Assembly: GCA_937927415.1 (NCBI GenBank)
Contig: CALBDS010000042.1
Span: 124,001 to 188,000, forward strand
Reading direction: 5' to 3'
Origin: an uncultured Rhodospirillaceae bacterium
GTDB taxonomy: Bacteria; Pseudomonadota; Alphaproteobacteria; Azospirillales; Azospirillaceae
DNA: 64,000 nucleotides
Each line of letters begins with the position of its first letter. Positions within the stretch are counted from its first letter, which is position 1. The position numbers and the translations under genes were made by a program. The notes under the pieces were generated by a model that did not search any database, was not told the origin of the DNA, and worked only from the letters and a program-made list of their open reading frames with translations. This document shows, piece by piece, positions 28,155 through 38,904 of this stretch.

Positions 28155-29026
28155 CGAATACCCGCGATACCGGCACCCCCGCATCCCCCCCCGGCATCAG
28201 CGCGCCGGGACCGTCCCGCGTGCGCCTGCGCGGCGGGCTGGATGCGGCCACGCTTCTGGGGCTGGCGGCGGCGGTGGGGGTTGTGGTGGTGGCCATCGCC
28301 GCGGGCGGTTCCCTGCGCGCCTTTCTCGACCCGCCGTCGCTGCTGATCGTGCTGGGGGGAACGCTGGCGGTCACCACCGCGTCCTTTTCCATCGCCGACA
28401 TGGGGGTGGCGTGGCGCGACGCCGCGCGGGTGCTGGTGCACCAGCCCCACGACCCCCGCGCGGTGGGGCGGCAGATGATGCTGGTGGCGGACAGCGCCCG
28501 CCGGGCGGGGCCGGAGATTTTGCGCACCATGCTGCCCGAGGTGCGCGGCGAAACGTTTCTTCACCGTTGCCTGACGCTGGTGACGGAGGGGCTGCCCCAT
28601 GACGAGGTGGAGCGCATGCTGTCCGGCGAGGTGGAGGCGGCGGCCGCCGGGCGGTTGAAAAGTGCCGCCGTGCTCCGCCGCGCGGCGGAGGTGGCGCCGG
28701 CCATGGGCCTGATCGGCACGCTGATCGGGCTGGTGCAGATGCTGGGCAGCCTGAACGACCCGGCCGCCATCGGCCCCAGCATGGCCTTGGCGCTGCTGAC
28801 CACCTTTTACGGGGCCGTTCTGGGCAACGTCTTCCTGGCGCCGCTGGCGGCCAAGCTGGAGCGCAACGCGGAGGAAGACGCCTTGGTCAGAACCCTATAT
28901 ACCATCGGAGCGGTCTCCATCGCGCGGCAGGAAAATCCGCGGCGGCTGGAAATGCAGCTCAACACCGTTCTGCCGCCGGGGCGGCGGATTCAGTATTTCG
29001 ACCGTGAATCCCCGAGGGGAGCCTGA
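28151..29026 (+). CDS. MotA/PomA-family stator channel protein
   Basis: 291 residues with four predicted membrane segments: near 30-50 and 60-80, and the pair AEVAPAMGLIGTLIGLVQML and MALALLTTFYGAVLGNVFLAPLA near 180-235. These last two match the PomA-type signature, including the key Pro in EVAPAMG. A cytoplasmic loop of about 90 residues lies between helices 2 and 3. MotA-type proteins form the ion channel of the flagellar stator with MotB. No motB is next to it. Its place between fliN and flbD, coupled to fliN by ATGA, is unusual; in Caulobacter flbD follows fliN. It may be a second stator set or an altered partner. Confidence 0.85.
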   Translation: MTNTRDTGTPASPPGISAPGPSRVRLRGGLDAATLLGLAAAVGVVVVAIAAGGSLRAFLDPPSLLIVLGGTLAVTTASFSIADMGVAWRDAARVLVHQPHDPRAVGRQMMLVADSARRAGPEILRTMLPEVRGETFLHRCLTLVTEGLPHDEVERMLSGEVEAAAAGRLKSAAVLRRAAEVAPAMGLIGTLIGLVQMLGSLNDPAAIGPSMALALLTTFYGAVLGNVFLAPLAAKLERNAEEDALVRTLYTIGAVSIARQENPRRLEMQLNTVLPPGRRIQYFDRESPRGA

Positions 29027-29029
29027 GTG

Positions 29030-30556
<1,527 letters not shown>

Positions 30557-30603
30557 ACTTGCGGGTGCGGAACAGGATCGACAGCGGCAAACGGCTCTAG
30601 GGA

Positions 30604-32772
30604 ATGGCGCTTACCGAACAGACCAATCCGGGCGGCGGCAGAGGCGGCGGGGGCGGCAGCAACCTGTCGGCGCTGACGGACATGCTTGCGGTCGCCAAGG
30701 CATCGCTGAAGCGCGGCGACATCGTGATGGCGTTCGGCATCGTCATCATCATCGTCGGCCTGATCGCGCCGATGCCGTCGATGCTGCTGGACATGATGCT
30801 GGCCATCAACATCACCGTGTCGGTGCTGATCCTGATGGTGGTGCTGTTCATCGAAAAGCCGCTGGAGCTGTCGGCCTACCCCACCATCCTGCTCATCACC
30901 ACGCTGTTGCGCCTGTCGCTCAACATGTCGTCCACCCGTCTGATCCTTCAGCACGGGCACGAGGGCACCAACGCGGCGGGCCATGTGATCGAGGCCTTCG
31001 CCGGCTTCGTGATGGGCGGCGATTTCATCATCGGCGTGATCGTCTATTCGATCCTGACCATCGTCAATTTCAAGGTCATCACCGCCGGTTCGGGCCGCAT
31101 CGCCGAAGTGGCGGCGCGCTTCACCCTGGACGCCATGCCCGGCAAGCAGATGGCCATCGACGCCGATCTGTCGTCGGGCATGATCGACGAGTCCACCGCC
31201 CGCGCCCGCCGCAAGGAACTGGAGGACGAAAGCGCCTTCTTCGGCTCCATGGACGGTGCGTCGAAGTTCGTCAAGGGTGATGCCGTCGCCGGCCTCATCA
31301 TCATGGTCATCAACATCGTCGGCGGCGTGTCGATCGCCGTGCTGCGCCACGACCAGCCGGTGATGCAGGCGCTCGACACCTTCACCAAGCTGACCATCGG
31401 CGACGGTCTGGTGTCGCAGATCCCGGCGCTGGTGATCTCCATCTCCGCCGGTTTCCTGGTGGCGAAGGCCGGTGCCGGCGGGTCCACCGACAAGGCGGTG
31501 GTGGGTCAGTTGACCAACCATTCCGCCGCCCTCGGCCTGTCGGCGGTGATGATCGGCGCCATGGCGCTGCTGCCGGGCATGCCGCTGCTGACCTTCGTGC
31601 CGGTGGCGGGCGCCGTCGGGGCGGCGGCGTGGTACATCCCGCGCGCCCGCGCCAAGAAGGAGATGGAGGAAGCGGAAGCCGCCGCGGCGGAAGCGGAAGC
31701 GCAGGCCAGCGGCCCCGCCGCCCCGGTGGCCGACGAACCCATATCCACCGCCCTGGCCATCGACCTGATCCGGCTGGAACTGGGGTACGGGCTGCTGACG
31801 CTCATCAACCAGCCGCAGGCGGGCAGCCACCGGCTGACCGACCAGATCAAGGGGCTGCGCCGCCAGATCGCCGGCGAGGTGGGCTTCGTCATGCCCGCGG
31901 TGCGCATCCAGGACAATCTGCAGCTTCCGCCCAACACCTACATCATCCGCATCAAGGAGATCGAGTCGGGCCGCGGCGACATCCGCCCCAACATGCTGCT
32001 GGTCATGGACCCCCGCGGCGAGGCCATGAGCATGCCGGGTGAACAGACCACCGAACCCACCTTCGGCCTGCCCGCCATCTGGATCGAGCCGGGATACCGG
32101 GAAGAGGCGATGTTCCGCGGCTACACCGTGGTCGATCCCTCCACCGTCGTCACCACGCATCTGACCGAACTCATCAAGGACAACATGCCCGAACTGTTGT
32201 CCTTCACCGAGACGCAGAAGCTGCTGGACGAGCTGGACAAGGAGCACCAGAAGCTGGTGGCCGACGTGGTGCCGCAGCAGATCACCGTGGGCGGGCTTCA
32301 GCGCGTGCTGCAGAACCTGCTGGCCGAGCGCATCTCGATCCGCGATCTGCCCACCATTTTGGAAGGTATTTCGGAAGCGGCCAGCCAGACGCGCAGCATC
32401 ACCCAGATTACCGAACACGTCCGCACCCGTCTGGCCCGCCAGATTTGTGACGCCTGCGCCAACGAATTGGGTATCATTACCCTCATCACCCTGTCGCCCG
32501 AATGGGAGCAGGCGTTTGCCGAGGCCCTGGTGGGCGACGGCGACGATCGGCAGTTGACCATGGCGCCCAGCCGGCTGCAGCAGTTCATCACCTCGGTGCG
32601 CCAGACGTTCGAGCGACAGGCCATGATGGGCGAAACCCCCGTTCTGCTGACCAGCCCCTACATCCGGCCTTATGTGCGGTCCATCGTCGAACGGTTCCGC
32701 CCGTCCACGGTGGTGATGTCCCAGAACGAGATCCACCCCAAGGCGAAGATCAAGACGCTGGGGCAGATCTGA
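30604..32772 (+). CDS. flhA: Flagellar export gate protein FlhA
   Basis: 722 residues. A Gly-rich N-terminus precedes eight membrane segments in the first 340 residues. The FHIPEP-family signature region is clear (YPTILLITTLLRLSLNMSSTRLIL; GDFIIGVIVYSILTIVNFKVITAGSGRIAEVAARFTLDAMPGKQMAIDADL). The large cytoplasmic domain begins near 375 and docks chaperone-substrate complexes. FlhA is the central ring of the type III flagellar export gate. It lies 47 bases after flbD and 46 bases before flhF. Confidence 0.97.
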   Translation: MALTEQTNPGGGRGGGGGSNLSALTDMLAVAKASLKRGDIVMAFGIVIIIVGLIAPMPSMLLDMMLAINITVSVLILMVVLFIEKPLELSAYPTILLITTLLRLSLNMSSTRLILQHGHEGTNAAGHVIEAFAGFVMGGDFIIGVIVYSILTIVNFKVITAGSGRIAEVAARFTLDAMPGKQMAIDADLSSGMIDESTARARRKELEDESAFFGSMDGASKFVKGDAVAGLIIMVINIVGGVSIAVLRHDQPVMQALDTFTKLTIGDGLVSQIPALVISISAGFLVAKAGAGGSTDKAVVGQLTNHSAALGLSAVMIGAMALLPGMPLLTFVPVAGAVGAAAWYIPRARAKKEMEEAEAAAAEAEAQASGPAAPVADEPISTALAIDLIRLELGYGLLTLINQPQAGSHRLTDQIKGLRRQIAGEVGFVMPAVRIQDNLQLPPNTYIIRIKEIESGRGDIRPNMLLVMDPRGEAMSMPGEQTTEPTFGLPAIWIEPGYREEAMFRGYTVVDPSTVVTTHLTELIKDNMPELLSFTETQKLLDELDKEHQKLVADVVPQQITVGGLQRVLQNLLAERISIRDLPTILEGISEAASQTRSITQITEHVRTRLARQICDACANELGIITLITLSPEWEQAFAEALVGDGDDRQLTMAPSRLQQFITSVRQTFERQAMMGETPVLLTSPYIRPYVRSIVERFRPSTVVMSQNEIHPKAKIKTLGQI

Positions 32773-32818
32773 TGACCTGCCCCTCCCCCGTTCCCCCTGA
32801 TTGGAAGGAGCTTCGCCG

Positions 32819-33889
32819 GTGCGGTTGAAATCCTTCCACGCCAAGACCATGGCCGACGCCATGCGCCAGGTGCGCCAGGCGCTGGGGGATGACGCCATCA
32901 TCGTCGCCACGCGGGAGGAGGAAGGCGGGGGCGTGCGCGTCACCGCCGCGGTGGAGGATGACGACCAGCATTCCCCCAACAGCGCCGCCGTCTCCATGGC
33001 CCGCGTGCCCCCGCCGCCCCCTGAGCCGGTGGTGGATGTGGGCGAGGTGCTGGCGGAGGCGCTGCACCGCCATGGCGTGCCGGCGGTGCTGGCCGAACAG
33101 CTTCTCGATTCCGCCCTTGCCCTGGACACCGACGATCCCACGCTGGCGCTGGGGGCAGCACTGGATTCCATGTTCACCTTCCACCCGCTGCCCGACGGCG
33201 GGCGCGGGCGGACCAAGCCGCTGGTGCTGATCGGGCCGCACGGCAGCGGCAAGACGCTGACCGTGGCCAAGCTGGCCGCCCGCGCGGTGTTCAAGAACCG
33301 CAGCGTCAGCGTTATTTCCACCGACACCGTGCGGGCCGGCGGGGCGGAGCAGTTGGCTGCCTTCACCCGGCTGTTGAAGGTGAAGTTCCATATGGTCGAG
33401 GACCCGGAGGCGTTCAGCGGTGCCTTGCAGATGAGCGCCGACAACGACATCGTGCTGGTGGACACCGCCGGCCACAACCCCTTCGACCCCGACGAGATGA
33501 ACGATCTGAAGGCGCTGCTGACCACCACCGATCAGGTGGAACCCGTGCTGGTGATGCCGGCCGGTCTGGACATGGTGGACGCCGCCGAAACCGCCCTGGT
33601 TTTCCGCCAACTGGGTGCCCGCCGGCTCTTGGTGTCGCGTCTCGACACCGCGCGGCGTCTGGGCAGCATTCTGGTGGCGGCGCACCGTTCGCGTCTGGCC
33701 TTTTGCGATGGGGGCGTTGCCTCCAAGGTCGCGGAGGGTCTGACCCCCCTCAACCCCATTGGTCTGGCCCGGCTGATGATGCCGGACCAGGACAAGAAGA
33801 AGCGGCCGGCGGCATCCCCGTCCCGCTCCAAACCCTCCGGGAACAAAGCCCGCGCCATGAGCACCCCGTCGTCGAGGACACTTCCATGA
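32819..33889 (+). CDS. flhF: Flagellar GTPase FlhF
   Basis: 356 residues from GTG 32819, eight bases after GGAAGGAG. The start VRLKSFHAKTMADAMRQVRQALGDDAII is the standard FlhF N-terminus. The SRP-type GTPase domain has G1 GPHGSGKT, the I-box STDTVRAGGAEQLAAF and G3 DTAGHNP. The G4 position reads SRLD (273-276) where SRP GTPases usually have TKLD. The tail is basic and Ser/Pro-rich. FlhF sets the site of flagellar assembly, usually the pole, with FlhG. It overlaps flhG by four bases. Confidence 0.93.
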   Translation: MRLKSFHAKTMADAMRQVRQALGDDAIIVATREEEGGGVRVTAAVEDDDQHSPNSAAVSMARVPPPPPEPVVDVGEVLAEALHRHGVPAVLAEQLLDSALALDTDDPTLALGAALDSMFTFHPLPDGGRGRTKPLVLIGPHGSGKTLTVAKLAARAVFKNRSVSVISTDTVRAGGAEQLAAFTRLLKVKFHMVEDPEAFSGALQMSADNDIVLVDTAGHNPFDPDEMNDLKALLTTTDQVEPVLVMPAGLDMVDAAETALVFRQLGARRLLVSRLDTARRLGSILVAAHRSRLAFCDGGVASKVAEGLTPLNPIGLARLMMPDQDKKKRPAASPSRSKPSGNKARAMSTPSSRTLP

Positions 33890-34686
33890 CCGACCCGGTT
33901 TTCAACACGAACCCCGCCTCCATGAGCAACGTGCGGCCGCTGCGCGGTGCGAACGTCATCGCCGTGGCCAGCGGCAAGGGTGGTGTGGGCAAGACCTGGT
34001 TCTCCATCACACTGGCCCATGCCCTGGCCCGCGCCGGCAAGAACGCGCTGCTGTTCGACGGCGACCTGGGCCTTGCCAACGTGGATATCCAGTTGGGCTT
34101 CACCCCCCGTCATGACCTGGGACAGGTGATCGACGGGTCGGTGACCATGAAGCGCGCCGCCGAACGCTTCCCCGACACCGGCTTCGACATCATCGCCGGG
34201 CGGTCGGGGTCGGGCACGCTGGCCACCCTGCCCAGCCAACGGCTGTCGGGGCTGCGCAACGACCTGCTGGATCTGGCGCGCAACTATGATTACGTCATCA
34301 TGGACATGGGGGCCGGCGTTGACCGCACCGTGCGCACGCTGGCGGGACCGGCGGGCCGCACGCTGGTGGTGACCACGGACGAACCGACCTCGCTGACCGA
34401 CGCCTACGCCTTCATCAAGCTGACCCACGCCACCAACCCCAACGCCGACCTGCGCATCGTGGTCAATGTGGCCCAAAGCCTGAAAGAGGGGGAGCGCACC
34501 TATAACACCATCCTCAAGGCGTGCCAGAACTTCCTGAAGTTCAAGCCGGAACTGGCCGGGATCATCCGCCGCGACCTGAAGGTGCGCGACGCCATCCGCA
34601 CCCAGACGCCGCTGCTGACCCGTTCGCCGGCCTGCGATGCCGCCAACGACGTGACGGGCATCGCCCAGCGACTGATCCGCGAGTAA
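33886..34686 (+). CDS. flhG: MinD-like ATPase FlhG (FleN)
   Basis: 266 residues from ATG 33886, overlapping the flhF stop codon (ATGA). Deviant Walker A is VASGKGGVGKTWFSITLAHALA; switch I/II parts follow (FDGDLGLANVDIQLG; YDYVIMDMGAGVDR). The C-terminus lacks an obvious membrane-targeting amphipathic helix. FlhG limits flagellar number by stimulating FlhF and, in some species, by inhibiting the master activator. Longer in-frame starts run inside flhF. The gap to the next gene is 15 bases. Confidence 0.94.
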   Translation: MTDPVFNTNPASMSNVRPLRGANVIAVASGKGGVGKTWFSITLAHALARAGKNALLFDGDLGLANVDIQLGFTPRHDLGQVIDGSVTMKRAAERFPDTGFDIIAGRSGSGTLATLPSQRLSGLRNDLLDLARNYDYVIMDMGAGVDRTVRTLAGPAGRTLVVTTDEPTSLTDAYAFIKLTHATNPNADLRIVVNVAQSLKEGERTYNTILKACQNFLKFKPELAGIIRRDLKVRDAIRTQTPLLTRSPACDAANDVTGIAQRLIRE

Positions 34687-34701
34687 GGGGAGGCCGGCGC
34701 C

Positions 34702-36549
34702 ATGGGCGGCGTTCCCCCATCGGTGGCGGGTGCCGCCGCGGCCCCCGCCGCGGCCTCCACCACCGTCACGGTGGGCGAGGTGCCGGTGAAGGCCGTGCCG
34801 GAAAAGCTTCAGGACCTCTCCCGTCCGGTGGTGCTGCCGGGGACGGTGGCGGGGGAAACCGCCGATGGGCTGACCCGTGTGCGCACCCAGGCGGGCGAGG
34901 TGGTGCTGAAAAGCCCGCTGCCGCTGCTGACCGACCGGCCCGTGACCCTGCAGATCGCCGCCGGGCAACCGCCGTCCCTGGCGACCATCCTTGCCCCGCC
35001 GACCTCCATCGCCACGCCGCAAGCCCCGACGCCCGCGCCCACCCCGGCGGTGCTGGTGCAGATCGGCGGCACCCCGGCCCAGCCGCCCGCCACCCCGGCG
35101 CTCACCACCCCGCCCCCGCCGACCCCGGCGACTGGCGCCGGCACACCGGCCCCCGCCCCACCGGTGGGAACCGCCCTTCCCGCCCCGGCCCCCTCCCTCC
35201 CCATCCAGCCCGGCGCTTTGCTGCCGGCGGTGGTGCTGGCGGTGGCGCGCAACGCCCCGGCTCCGCCATCGCGCGATGCCGCCGGGCTGCCGCAATCCCC
35301 CACGATCCCGGCCCAGCCGGCCCGTTCCACGGGTGCAGCACCGGCCCCGACCACCCCGGCCCCGACCACCCCGGCATCGGCACCGGCCAGCCCCCCCGCC
35401 GACGGCGGCATGGCGTCCGCCGTCCTCAACGCCCTGACCGCCCCCCCGGACGAGGGGAACCCGGTGGCGTTGGGCGGTGACGCCGCCCACCCCGGCGGCG
35501 ATGCCGAACAACCACCGCCGCAGCCCCCGGCGGCCAAGGGCGAACCCAAGGGTGATTCTCCCGCCCGCCCGGCTCTGCGCCCCGGGGGGACCGTGGCGGT
35601 CCGGATCCTGTCGGTGGAACCGCCGACCACCCAGCCCCCGCCGTTGGACGGTGACCCGCCGGCACCGGAAGCACCGGACGGCACCCCGCCCGGATCCGTG
35701 GTGGTGCGCGGGACCGTCGCCGGCACCTCGGGCGAAGGGCGCCCGATCATTGCCACCCGTCTGGGCATGCTGGCCCTGGGCCAGGGCGATCCCCTGCCCA
35801 AGGGCACCGTGCTTACCGTCGCCCTCAGCGATCCCGGCACGGTGCTGGAGGGGATCGCGGGACGGGACGTTTTCCTGGCCTCGTCCCGCCAATGGCCGGC
35901 GCTGCGGGAGGCGCTGGTCACCCTGGCCGGCATTGACCGGACCCTGGCCCAATCGCTGATGAACACGGTGGTGCCGCAGCCGAACCGCCGCATGGCCGCC
36001 GCCGTCAGCTTCTTTCTGACCGCGGTGCGCGGCGGCGACGCCCGCGCATGGCTGGGGGATGATGCGGTGGAAGCCCTGCGGCGCAACGGCCGCGCCGACC
36101 TGATCCAGGCGCTGGACCAGGAATTCCGCGGCATGCAGCAACAGGCGGCCGACCCTCTGCCCGGCGGCTGGTTCGGCTTCACCCTGCCCGTGTTCGACGG
36201 CTCCATGCTCCAGCCGGTGCGGCTGCATCTCCACCCCGTCCATGACGAGGGGGATGGCAAGGCCATCGACAAGGACCGCCCGCCCAAGGGCAGCCGTTTC
36301 GTCATCGACGTAGATCTCAGCCGGCTGGGGCCGCTGCAACTGGACGGCATGGTGCGGGACCGGCGGTTCGACCTGATCCTGCGCAGCCGCACCCCCCTGG
36401 CGCCGGCCTTACGCGACGAGTTGACCGGTGTGTTCACCGCCAGCGTCGGCGCGGTGGGTTTTGCCGGTTCGCTGCTGTTCCAGAACGACAGCCGGCAATG
36501 GGTTTCCCTGGTTCCCGGCGGCGGCCCGCGGCTGGGGGTGACGGCATGA
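34702..36549 (+). CDS. Pro-rich FliK-like flagellar protein
   Basis: 615 residues. Residues 1-95 are Ala/Val-rich with a small beta domain (VVLPGTVAGETADGLTRVRTQAGEVVLKSPLPLLTDRPVTLQI). About 95-320 is extremely rich in Pro, Ala and Thr (APTPAPTPA, APTTPAPTTPA). The C-terminal 200 residues are folded and contain LSRLGPLQLDGMVRDRRFDLILRSRTPLAPALRDEL. That block resembles the FliK C-terminal core, where LGxVEV precedes such a helix. A long disordered ruler plus this core argues for hook-length control, but the similarity is distant. It closes the operon with the 134-residue gene, which it overlaps by four bases. Confidence 0.55.
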   Translation: MGGVPPSVAGAAAAPAAASTTVTVGEVPVKAVPEKLQDLSRPVVLPGTVAGETADGLTRVRTQAGEVVLKSPLPLLTDRPVTLQIAAGQPPSLATILAPPTSIATPQAPTPAPTPAVLVQIGGTPAQPPATPALTTPPPPTPATGAGTPAPAPPVGTALPAPAPSLPIQPGALLPAVVLAVARNAPAPPSRDAAGLPQSPTIPAQPARSTGAAPAPTTPAPTTPASAPASPPADGGMASAVLNALTAPPDEGNPVALGGDAAHPGGDAEQPPPQPPAAKGEPKGDSPARPALRPGGTVAVRILSVEPPTTQPPPLDGDPPAPEAPDGTPPGSVVVRGTVAGTSGEGRPIIATRLGMLALGQGDPLPKGTVLTVALSDPGTVLEGIAGRDVFLASSRQWPALREALVTLAGIDRTLAQSLMNTVVPQPNRRMAAAVSFFLTAVRGGDARAWLGDDAVEALRRNGRADLIQALDQEFRGMQQQAADPLPGGWFGFTLPVFDGSMLQPVRLHLHPVHDEGDGKAIDKDRPPKGSRFVIDVDLSRLGPLQLDGMVRDRRFDLILRSRTPLAPALRDELTGVFTASVGAVGFAGSLLFQNDSRQWVSLVPGGGPRLGVTA

Positions 36550-36950
36550 CCGCTCCCCCCCTTTCGCCCGTTGAGCGGCGGGCACCGTTGCAGACGGCGG
36601 CCAACCCCGCCGGGACCGCCGACACGCTGGTGATCCTGACGGCGGAACCACGCCCCGGCTTGCGCATCACCCTGCGCTATGTGCCCGACCGCTGGATCGT
36701 GACGGGGGCTGGTGTGAAAAGCTACCTCGACGCCTTGCTGAATTCCCCCGGCTGGACCGGAGCGGGGCCGGAGGCTCTGGCCGCCGCGGTGCTGGACGAC
36801 ATCGCCAACGAATGCGTGCCGCGATGGGCCGAGGTCCAGGCCGAAACGGACACTCCCCTGGCCCACAGCGCCCTGGCCAGCGAGCGGCAACCCGGCTGGG
36901 ATAATCCGGCCCTGCTGGCACGCCTACCCCCGATCGGTCTTCTCCGATGA
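36546..36950 (+). CDS. Unknown protein coupled to the FliK-like gene
   Basis: 134 residues, start codon overlapping the upstream stop (ATGA). Not recognised. It is mixed alpha/beta: ADTLVILTAEPRPGLRITLRYVPDRWIVTGAG, then a helix AGPEALAAAVLDDIANECVP, then WAEVQAETDTPLAHSALASERQPGWDNP. There is no signal peptide or membrane segment. The overlap and codon use argue that it is a real gene and that it works with the flagellar operon, perhaps as a chaperone or partner of the protein before it. Confidence 0.65.
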   Translation: MTAPPLSPVERRAPLQTAANPAGTADTLVILTAEPRPGLRITLRYVPDRWIVTGAGVKSYLDALLNSPGWTGAGPEALAAAVLDDIANECVPRWAEVQAETDTPLAHSALASERQPGWDNPALLARLPPIGLLR

Positions 36951-37034
36951 AATTTGCCCGGATTGGTTGATTAAAATATGTTGCAATCGTTTCCCCATCC
37001 TCTGCTGTTTTTCGGGCACGGTAATCCGCTTTAC

Positions 37035-37077
37035 ATCTTTGTAAACAAACAAAGATTGACAGAAGACAATGGTCAAT
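37035..37077 (+). promoter_or_regulatory. Overlapping inverted repeats before the diguanylate cyclase gene
   Basis: The AT-rich gap 36951-37123 holds ATCTTTGT-N6-ACAAAGAT (37035-37056) and, sharing its last bases, ATTGAC-N11-GTCAAT (37055-37077). A TTGACA at 37056-37061 could be a -35, with TATCTG at 37081-37086 as a -10 (19-base spacer). The gene starts at 37124. These look like regulator sites set on a promoter; no regulator can be named. Confidence 0.5.
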
Positions 37078-37123
37078 CCATATCTGAACACATATATATT
37101 TCGGTGATCCCGGACACACGGAC

Positions 37124-38797
37124 GTGAATTTTTTAAAGACCATAGCCGATCGGTGGAGGAATCGACGGCAGAGTCTCGTTTTCCGTCTCCTGGCGTTCGG
37201 CATCGCCCTGGTCATCATCGGGGGCACGGTCCGCCTGACCTTCGTGACAATTTATCTGAAAAGCGCCGTTGAATCGCTGACCACCTCCCACCAGCAATCC
37301 ATCGCGTCTTACGTCGCCCACGACATCGACGAGAAGATCAAGGCGCGCGTCTCGTCGCTGGAACGGGTGGCGGCTCTGGTGCCGTCGGTGCTGCTGGGCA
37401 ATCCGGCGGCTTTGCGCGACTGGCTGGGCAAGCGTTACGAGATCGAGCCGCTGTTTTCCCGCGGGCTGGCGGTGATGGCGCTGGACAGGGGAGAGGCGCT
37501 GGCCGAGCACCCGGTCCTGCCGGGGCTCAGTGACCTCAACTATACTCTGTGGGATTGGTTCGAGACCGCCCGCGAGGGCCAGACCGTGATCGGGCGCCCG
37601 GTGCGCAGCCCCCTCGACGGGCAGCCGATCATCATCATCGCCACCCCCATCCGCGATGCCCACGGCGCACCCGCCGCCGTACTGGCCGGAATCGCCGATC
37701 TGAACGCCCCCGGTTTCCTCAATCTGGTGCAGGAGGTGACCATCGGGAAGGCGGGCGGATTTTTGCTGATATCGCCGCGCGACCGGCTGTTCGTCGCCGC
37801 TAGCGACCCGCGCAAGGTGCTGACCGACACGCCGGTCCCCGGCATCAACCCGCTGCACGACCGGGCCATGGACGGGTACCGCGGATCCGGAATCACCACC
37901 AACGCCGCCGGGGTGGATGAGTTGTCCACCATCGTTTCGGTGCCCAGCGCTGGCTGGTTCCTGGTCGCGCGCCTGCCCACAGCCGAAATGTTCGAAACGG
38001 TGCACAATTTCCAAAACATCGCCCTGACCGCCACCTTGCTGACGATGGTGGTGGTGGTGGTGGTGGTGATTCTGGTTCAGCGGCACATGCTGCGCCCGCT
38101 GGCCGACGCGGCAGAACAGATGCACATGATGGCCGACGGCCGCTTGCCCCTGTCCCACCTGCCCGTGCGCCATGCCGACGAGGTGGGCGATCTGGCAAAG
38201 GGGTTCAATTACCTGCTGGGCAAGCTGCGCGAGCAGGAAGCCGCCTTGCGCGAAAGCGAGGCGCGCATGGCGCATATGGCCCATCACGATCCCCTGACCG
38301 GCCTTCCCAACCGCGCCATGTTCCAGATCCGCTTCCGCGGCGCGCTGGTGCGGGCGGAACGGGATGGGCATCCCTTTGCCCTGCTCTACATCGACCTCGA
38401 CGGGTTCAAGCCGATCAACGACACTTATGGCCATGCGGTGGGGGACGAGGTTCTGCGCCACGTGGCCCGGCGGCTGTCCGGCGCGCTGCGCCCCACCGAC
38501 AGCATCGCCCGCATCGGCGGCGACGAGTTCGCCATCCTGGTCACCAGCGAGGACGCCACCCGCCCCCCCTGCGACGCCATCGCCCGGCGCTGCCGCGAGG
38601 CTCTGGCCGAACCGATCATGGCCGACGGGCATCTGGTCGCCACCGGCCTGTCCATCGGCTGGTCGATCTATCCCGACGACGGCACCGATGCCCACCACCT
38701 TTTGACCCACGCGGATCAGGCCATGTACGCGGCCAAGGCGGCGGCGAAACAGGCCTCTTCACCGTCCGCGGGTGTGGCGGACGGTCTTTGGAATTGA
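37124..38797 (+). CDS. Membrane diguanylate cyclase (Cache-HAMP-GGDEF)
   Basis: 557 residues, GTG start. First membrane helix near 20-45 (LLAFGIALVIIGGTVRLTF), a periplasmic double-Cache-type region of about 250 residues (SIASYVAHDIDEKIKARVSSL; LSDLNYTLWDWFETAREG; ISPRDRLFVAASDP), and a second membrane helix near 305-325 (LLTMVVVVVVVILV). A HAMP segment follows, then a GGDEF domain with GGDEF at 465-469 and I-site RPTD five residues before it. It should convert GTP to c-di-GMP in response to an extracellular small molecule. The gene directly follows the flagellar operon, and its product could tune motility. Confidence 0.92.
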   Translation: MNFLKTIADRWRNRRQSLVFRLLAFGIALVIIGGTVRLTFVTIYLKSAVESLTTSHQQSIASYVAHDIDEKIKARVSSLERVAALVPSVLLGNPAALRDWLGKRYEIEPLFSRGLAVMALDRGEALAEHPVLPGLSDLNYTLWDWFETAREGQTVIGRPVRSPLDGQPIIIIATPIRDAHGAPAAVLAGIADLNAPGFLNLVQEVTIGKAGGFLLISPRDRLFVAASDPRKVLTDTPVPGINPLHDRAMDGYRGSGITTNAAGVDELSTIVSVPSAGWFLVARLPTAEMFETVHNFQNIALTATLLTMVVVVVVVILVQRHMLRPLADAAEQMHMMADGRLPLSHLPVRHADEVGDLAKGFNYLLGKLREQEAALRESEARMAHMAHHDPLTGLPNRAMFQIRFRGALVRAERDGHPFALLYIDLDGFKPINDTYGHAVGDEVLRHVARRLSGALRPTDSIARIGGDEFAILVTSEDATRPPCDAIARRCREALAEPIMADGHLVATGLSIGWSIYPDDGTDAHHLLTHADQAMYAAKAAAKQASSPSAGVADGLWN

Positions 38798-38904
38798 ATC
38801 CCGCGAAAATGATCCTCAACAGGATGAATTTTGGGTTAACCTGAGTTCGCGTCGGGGAAAGCCGCGCCGTCGCCGCCTGATACACGGGGATACCCGAAGG
38901 AACC

